From Claveliimonas sp963592205 (GTDB lineage: Bacteria; Bacillota; Clostridia; Lachnospirales; Lachnospiraceae), in NCBI GenBank assembly GCA_963592205.1, contig CAVAVU010000087.1, forward strand, positions 1-28,319: a DNA stretch of 28,319 nucleotides, in the 5' to 3' direction. A program made the translations under genes and the position numbers. This document shows, piece after piece, positions 24,584 through 28,319 of the stretch (positions are counted from its first letter, which is position 1; the number at the start of each line of letters is the position of its first letter). The notes below the pieces were generated by a model. It was given only the letters and a program-made list of their open reading frames with translations, had not been told where the DNA came from and did no database searches.

Positions 24584-25804
24584 ATGGCAAAGATAGCAGT
24601 GCTTGGATACGGTACCGTAGGATCCGGAGTCTATGAGGTACTACGTACCAATCATGAAGTAATCGCGCAGAGAGCAGGAGAAGAATTGGAAGTAAAATAC
24701 GTATTGGATATGAAAGACTTTCCGGGCGATCCTGTGCAGAAAGTGATCACTCATGATTTTGAAGAAATCGTAAATGACGAAGAGGTTCAGATCGTTGTAG
24801 AAGTGATGGGCGGTATCGAGCCGGCTTATACGTTTGTAAAAAGAAGCCTTCTGGCAGGAAAGAGTGTTGCTACATCGAATAAGGCGCTGGTGGCAAAGCA
24901 TGGTGCGGAGCTGATCCGCATTGCAAAAGAACAGAATGTGAATTTCTTCTATGAGGCAAGCGTAGGCGGCGGAATCCCGATTCTCAGAAGCTTATATGAA
25001 TCACTGACCGGAGATGTGATTGAAGAAATTGTGGGAATTTTGAATGGGACGACGAACTATATGATGACCAAGATGTTCTATGAAGGTGCCGGATATGATG
25101 AAGTACTAAAAGAGGCACAGGACAACGGATTCGCAGAACGTAACCCGGAAGCGGATGTGGAAGGCTATGATGCCTGCCGTAAGATTGCCATCCTGGCGTC
25201 TATCGTTTCCGGTAAGCAGGTAGATTTTGAAGACATTTACTGTGAAGGTATTACCAAAGTAACGGTAGAAGATATGCAGTATGCCAAGGCAATGGGAAGA
25301 ACCGTGAAGCTTCTTGCAACGTGTAAGAGAAGTGGCGAAACACTCAGCGCAATGGTATCTCCGTGCCTGCTGAGTCAGGAGCATCCGCTGTTCAGTGTCA
25401 ATGGCGTGTTTAACTCCGTATTTGTACATGGCAATATGCTGGGTGATGCAATGTTCTATGGAAGCGGAGCGGGTAAGCTCCCGACGGCCAGCGCAGTAGT
25501 CGGTGACGTAGTTGAAGCAGCTAAGAATATCGGTCATAACCTTGGATACGGATGGAGTGAAGAGAAGCTTGAAATCCGGAAACAGGATGAAGTAGAGCAT
25601 CGCTTCTTTGTACGTATGCAAGGTGAAAAGGAAGAACTTCAGCAGAAGCTGGAAGCATCCTTTGGCATGCTGCAGTATGTAGAGATTCCGGAGATTTCCG
25701 GAGAATTCGGATTTGTGACAGGATCCATGAAAGAGGGCGCATACCAGAAAAAGGCGTCCGATTATACAGAAGATATTATCAGCATGATTCGTGTGGAGGA
25801 CTAG
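24584..25804 (+). CDS. hom: Homoserine dehydrogenase
   Basis: Hom reduces aspartate semialdehyde to homoserine, the branch to threonine and methionine. The 406-residue protein has the NAD(P) loop GYGTVGSG (8-15), the region EVMGGIEPAY, TSNKALVAKHG, the substrate motif GGGIPILRSL, ILNGTTNYMMTKM, and the catalytic stretch NPEADVEGYDACRKIAILA. The C-terminal part after about residue 340 (HRFFVRMQGEKEELQQKLEASFG) looks like a short ACT-type regulatory domain. It is a little shorter than the 430-residue Bacillus enzyme. It begins 5 bases after prfB, and the apgM-like gene starts 3 bases after its stop, so one transcript is very likely. AAGGG lies 9 bases before the ATG. Confidence 0.98.
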   Translation: MAKIAVLGYGTVGSGVYEVLRTNHEVIAQRAGEELEVKYVLDMKDFPGDPVQKVITHDFEEIVNDEEVQIVVEVMGGIEPAYTFVKRSLLAGKSVATSNKALVAKHGAELIRIAKEQNVNFFYEASVGGGIPILRSLYESLTGDVIEEIVGILNGTTNYMMTKMFYEGAGYDEVLKEAQDNGFAERNPEADVEGYDACRKIAILASIVSGKQVDFEDIYCEGITKVTVEDMQYAKAMGRTVKLLATCKRSGETLSAMVSPCLLSQEHPLFSVNGVFNSVFVHGNMLGDAMFYGSGAGKLPTASAVVGDVVEAAKNIGHNLGYGWSEEKLEIRKQDEVEHRFFVRMQGEKEELQQKLEASFGMLQYVEIPEISGEFGFVTGSMKEGAYQKKASDYTEDIISMIRVED

Positions 25805-25807
25805 TTT

Positions 25808-27010
25808 ATGAAATATATCATCGTGTTAAGTGACGGAATGGCAGGAAGACCGCTGGAGGAATTGGGCGGTAAGACAACACTGGAAGCGGCTGATACACCG
25901 AATTTTGACCGTCTTGCAAAGAGGGCAGAGATCGGACTGGCGTCTATGGTGCCGGAAGGTATGGCACCGGGAAGTGACACAGCGAATCTGTCTGTGATGG
26001 GATATGATCCGAAGATCTATTATACCGGAAGATCGCCGTTGGAAGCGCTCAGTATCGGTGTGGATATGGCAGCAGATGATGTGTCGTTCCGGTGTAATCT
26101 GGTGACTCTGACGGAAGACAGTGGCACTTACGAAGATCAGAGGATCATCGATCACAGTTCCAGCGAGATCAGTACCGAAGATGCGGCTGTTCTGCTGGAA
26201 GCATTAAAAGAAGGGCTGAAGAGAGATGGTTATGAATTTTATGCAGGTACCAGTTACCGTCATTTGCTGATCTGGAAGCATGGAAAAGTACTGGAGCTTA
26301 CAGCACCGCATGATATCCTGACAAAGACCGTTGGGGAATATCTGCCGAAGGATCCGGTACTCCTTGACATGATGAAGAAAAGCTATGAGATCTTAAAGGA
26401 CCATCCGATCAACGTGGAACGTAAGAAGCAGGGACTGAACCCGGCCAATTCCGCTTGGTTCTGGGGTGCAGGTACCAGACCGGCACTGACTTCATTTGAA
26501 GAAAAGACCGGTAAAAAGGGCGTGATGATCTCGGCAGTGGATCTGTTAAAAGGAATTGCGGTCGGCGCAGATATGGACCGCATTATCGTGGAAGGTGCTA
26601 ATGGCGGTCTGCATACGAATTATGAAGGTAAGGCAGATGCGGCGATTCATGCACTGTTAGCGGATGGCTATGATTTTGCTTATGTGCATGTGGAAGCACC
26701 GGATGAGATGGGACATATGGGTTCTATGACGGATAAGATTACTGCGATTGAAAATGTGGATGGTCGTGTGGTGGCACGGATTACAGAAGCTATGGATCAG
26801 TCGGGAGAAGATTACAGACTGATGATACTTCCGGATCATCCGACTCCGATCTGTGTGAGGACACATACATCCGAGCCGATTCCGTATCTGATCTATGACA
26901 GTAAAAAGACAATTGACGGAATTCATACATATAATGAAAAAGAAGCAGCAAAAAGCACACGCGTCTGGAAGGATGGTTATCAGCTGATCAATCACCTTCT
27001 GGAATGCTAA
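25808..27010 (+). CDS. ApgM-type phosphoglycerate mutase-like protein, probable alternative homoserine kinase
   Basis: This 400-residue member of the archaeal-type cofactor-independent phosphoglycerate mutase family (alkaline phosphatase superfamily) has an N-terminal metal ligand in LSDGMAG (Asp9), the catalytic Ser56 in MAPGSDTANLSVMGYDP, GRSPLEA, GANGGLHTNYEGKADAAIHAL, VEAPDEMGHMGS and the C-terminal metal site PDHPTPICVRTHT. As I recall, TIGR02535 groups the bacterial members lying beside threonine genes as proposed homoserine kinases. Here it sits 3 bases after hom and 9 before lysC, and no thrB is visible. A homoserine kinase role is therefore favoured over glycolytic mutase, though the sequence cannot settle it. 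GGAGG lies 8 bases before the ATG. Confidence 0.93.
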   Translation: MKYIIVLSDGMAGRPLEELGGKTTLEAADTPNFDRLAKRAEIGLASMVPEGMAPGSDTANLSVMGYDPKIYYTGRSPLEALSIGVDMAADDVSFRCNLVTLTEDSGTYEDQRIIDHSSSEISTEDAAVLLEALKEGLKRDGYEFYAGTSYRHLLIWKHGKVLELTAPHDILTKTVGEYLPKDPVLLDMMKKSYEILKDHPINVERKKQGLNPANSAWFWGAGTRPALTSFEEKTGKKGVMISAVDLLKGIAVGADMDRIIVEGANGGLHTNYEGKADAAIHALLADGYDFAYVHVEAPDEMGHMGSMTDKITAIENVDGRVVARITEAMDQSGEDYRLMILPDHPTPICVRTHTSEPIPYLIYDSKKTIDGIHTYNEKEAAKSTRVWKDGYQLINHLLEC

Positions 27011-27019
27011 GGAGGAGCT

Positions 27020-28231
27020 ATGTTAATTGTAAAGAAGTTTGGCGGAAGTTCTGTAGCTAATAAAGAGAGAATATTTCGCGTAGCGGAAAGATGCATCGAA
27101 GATTATAAAGCCGGACATGATGTGGTAGTAGTATTGTCAGCAATGGGAGATACGACAGATGATCTGATTGCGATGGCACATAGTATCCATGCCAATCCAA
27201 AGAAAAGAGAACTGGATATGTTGCTGACCACTGGAGAACAGGTGTCGGTATCTCTGATGGCGATGGCGATGCAGAGCCTGGATGTTCCGGCGGTATCCCT
27301 GAATGCATTTCAGGTGCAGATGCATTCGACAGAGCGGTATGGCAATGCGAGATTTAAACGTATTGACACTGATCGCATCACACACGAACTGGATTCCCGA
27401 AAGATCGTTATCGTAACCGGATTCCAGGGGGTCAACAAATACGATGACCTGACAACGCTTGGACGCGGAGGTTCGGATACTACAGCGGTGGCACTGGCAG
27501 CGGCACTGCACGCAGATCGGTGTGAGATCTTTACGGATGTAGATGGTGTCTACACAGCCGATCCGAGAATCGTAAAGAATGCAATGAAACTGGATGAAGT
27601 GACCTATGACGAGATGTTGGAATTAGCCTCTCTCGGAGCAAAGGTCTTACATAACAGATCGGTGGAAATGGCTAAAAAATACGGCGTAGAGCTGGTGGTA
27701 AGATCCAGTCTTAACCGTTCAGAAGGTACAGTGATCAAGGAGAAAGTTAAAATGGAAAAAATGTTAATCACAGGCGTTGCAGCCGATACCAATACCGCAA
27801 GAATCTCAGTGATCGGAGTAGACGATCAGCCGGGAACTGCATTCCGCATCTTTAATACACTTGCAAAGAATAATATCAACGTAGATATCATCTTACAGTC
27901 CGTAGGACGTGACGGAACCAAGGATATTTCATTTACTGTATCCGAAGATGATCTGGATGAAGCAATTCATATTCTGGAAGACCACAAAGAAGCACTGACT
28001 ATCAAAGAAATCACAAGTAATGTACATGTGGCGAAGATTTCAGTAGTCGGCGCAGGTATGATGAGTAATCCTGGTGTAGCTGCCAAGATGTTTGAGACAC
28101 TCTACAATGCAAGAGTTAATATCAATATGATCGCTACATCTGAGATCCGTATTACCGTGCTGGTCAATGAAAAGGATGTAGAAAAAGCAATAAATGCCGT
28201 GCATGATGGATTTGCCGGACAGCTGGAATAA
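27020..28231 (+). CDS. lysC: Aspartate kinase
   Basis: Aspartate kinase phosphorylates aspartate, the entry step to lysine, threonine and methionine. The 403-residue protein has KKFGGSSVAN near the N-terminus, TTGEQVS, the ATP-binding stretch LGRGGSDTTAVALAAAL and FTDVDGVYTADPR. Two C-terminal ACT domains follow (about 265-325 and 340-400; VGRDGTKDISFTV and SVVGAGMMSNPGVAAKMFETL) that typically bind lysine and/or threonine for feedback control. Its AAGGAGG overlaps the apgM stop, 6 bases before the ATG, so it is translated as the last gene of the prfB-hom-apgM-lysC run. The fold and length match the Bacillus LysC type, including an internal start for a beta subunit. Confidence 0.98.
   Translation: MLIVKKFGGSSVANKERIFRVAERCIEDYKAGHDVVVVLSAMGDTTDDLIAMAHSIHANPKKRELDMLLTTGEQVSVSLMAMAMQSLDVPAVSLNAFQVQMHSTERYGNARFKRIDTDRITHELDSRKIVIVTGFQGVNKYDDLTTLGRGGSDTTAVALAAALHADRCEIFTDVDGVYTADPRIVKNAMKLDEVTYDEMLELASLGAKVLHNRSVEMAKKYGVELVVRSSLNRSEGTVIKEKVKMEKMLITGVAADTNTARISVIGVDDQPGTAFRIFNTLAKNNINVDIILQSVGRDGTKDISFTVSEDDLDEAIHILEDHKEALTIKEITSNVHVAKISVVGAGMMSNPGVAAKMFETLYNARVNINMIATSEIRITVLVNEKDVEKAINAVHDGFAGQLE
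27737..27754 (+). promoter_or_regulatory. Internal ribosome binding site and start for the aspartate kinase beta subunit
   Basis: AAGGAG (27737-27742) lies 9 bases before an in-frame ATG (27752-27754). Translation from it would give a 159-residue protein containing only the two ACT domains, as known for the beta subunit of Bacillus-type LysC. That such an arrangement exists is established for Bacillus; here it is read from the sequence. Confidence 0.7.
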
Positions 28232-28241
28232 TTGCGTATCG

Positions 28242-28270
28242 TATCAGGGCTGTGATTAATCAATCTGATA
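28242..28270 (+). other. Imperfect hairpin just after lysC
   Basis: TATCAG (28242-28247) can pair with CTGATA (28265-28270), and the perfect palindrome TGATTAATCA (28253-28262) lies between them. No T-run follows, so a terminator is unproven. Confidence 0.35.
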
Positions 28271-28279
28271 TGCTCCCTT

Positions 28280-28318
28280 CTAGGTAGACAAGTGAAATAA
28301 TAAAAACTTGTCACTTAG
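28280..28318. terminator. Possible terminator hairpin at the window end
   Basis: CTAGG and GACAAGT (28280-28293) pair with ACTTGTC and CTTAG (28306-28318) around a 12-base loop, with small bulges. The expected T-run would lie beyond the window, so it cannot be confirmed. Confidence 0.45.
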
Positions 28319-28319
28319 G

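Noticed and set aside
28280..28319. Inverted repeat at the window end as a transposon terminus
   Set aside because: No transposase or target duplication is visible, and the stem fits a terminator cut off by the window edge.

Overview
The window looks like a chromosomal segment of a low-to-mid GC Gram-positive anaerobe, most likely a Lachnospiraceae (Clostridium cluster XIVa) relative. This rests on strong GGAGG-type ribosome binding sites, many extended -10 (TGnTAnnnT) promoters, the set of Firmicutes genes (hprK, long-form hpf, ROK glucokinase, SecA of 854 residues with a Cys-rich tail) and a prfB with a +1 programmed frameshift. The placement is inferred from protein character and was not tested by a search. 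No rRNA, tRNA, CRISPR array, phage module or complete insertion sequence is seen. No gene-free stretch exceeds about 235 bases.

Layout. Bases 1-970 hold a visibly A/T-rich two-gene unit (56-residue protein plus GNAT-like protein, start and stop sharing one base) that resembles an acquired toxin-antitoxin-type cassette. It ends in a terminator that faces the terminator of pyrG. Next come pyrG and a DUF1846 gene on the minus strand. DUF1846 diverges from ftsH, and uvrC, hprK and a ROK glucokinase follow on the plus strand. A bidirectional terminator separates these from a class A penicillin-binding protein on the minus strand, which diverges from a YigZ/IMPACT-family gene. A second bidirectional terminator separates that gene from minus-strand hpf, a PsiE-like membrane protein and typA. 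From 16.9 kb to the end everything is on the plus strand: a tandem-OB SSB-like gene with a structured leader, dapA-dapB, a small repeat-bearing lipoprotein, a eukaryotic-type hisA, secA, and the tight run prfB-hom-apgM-lysC.

How the genes work together. dapA, dapB, hom, lysC and the apgM-like gene form much of the aspartate-family (lysine/threonine/methionine) pathway. No thrB is visible, and the apgM-like protein between hom and lysC is a good candidate for the alternative homoserine kinase. hprK and glucokinase are a carbon-control pair. ftsH, secA, hpf, typA and prfB are housekeeping protein-synthesis and quality-control functions. The observations most worth a second look are the GNAT/small-protein pair, the apgM-like gene in a threonine context, the eukaryotic-type HisA outside a his operon, the 11-of-12 inverted repeat over the hpf promoter and leader, the structured leader before the SSB-like gene, and the DUF1846 protein with a P-loop-like motif.
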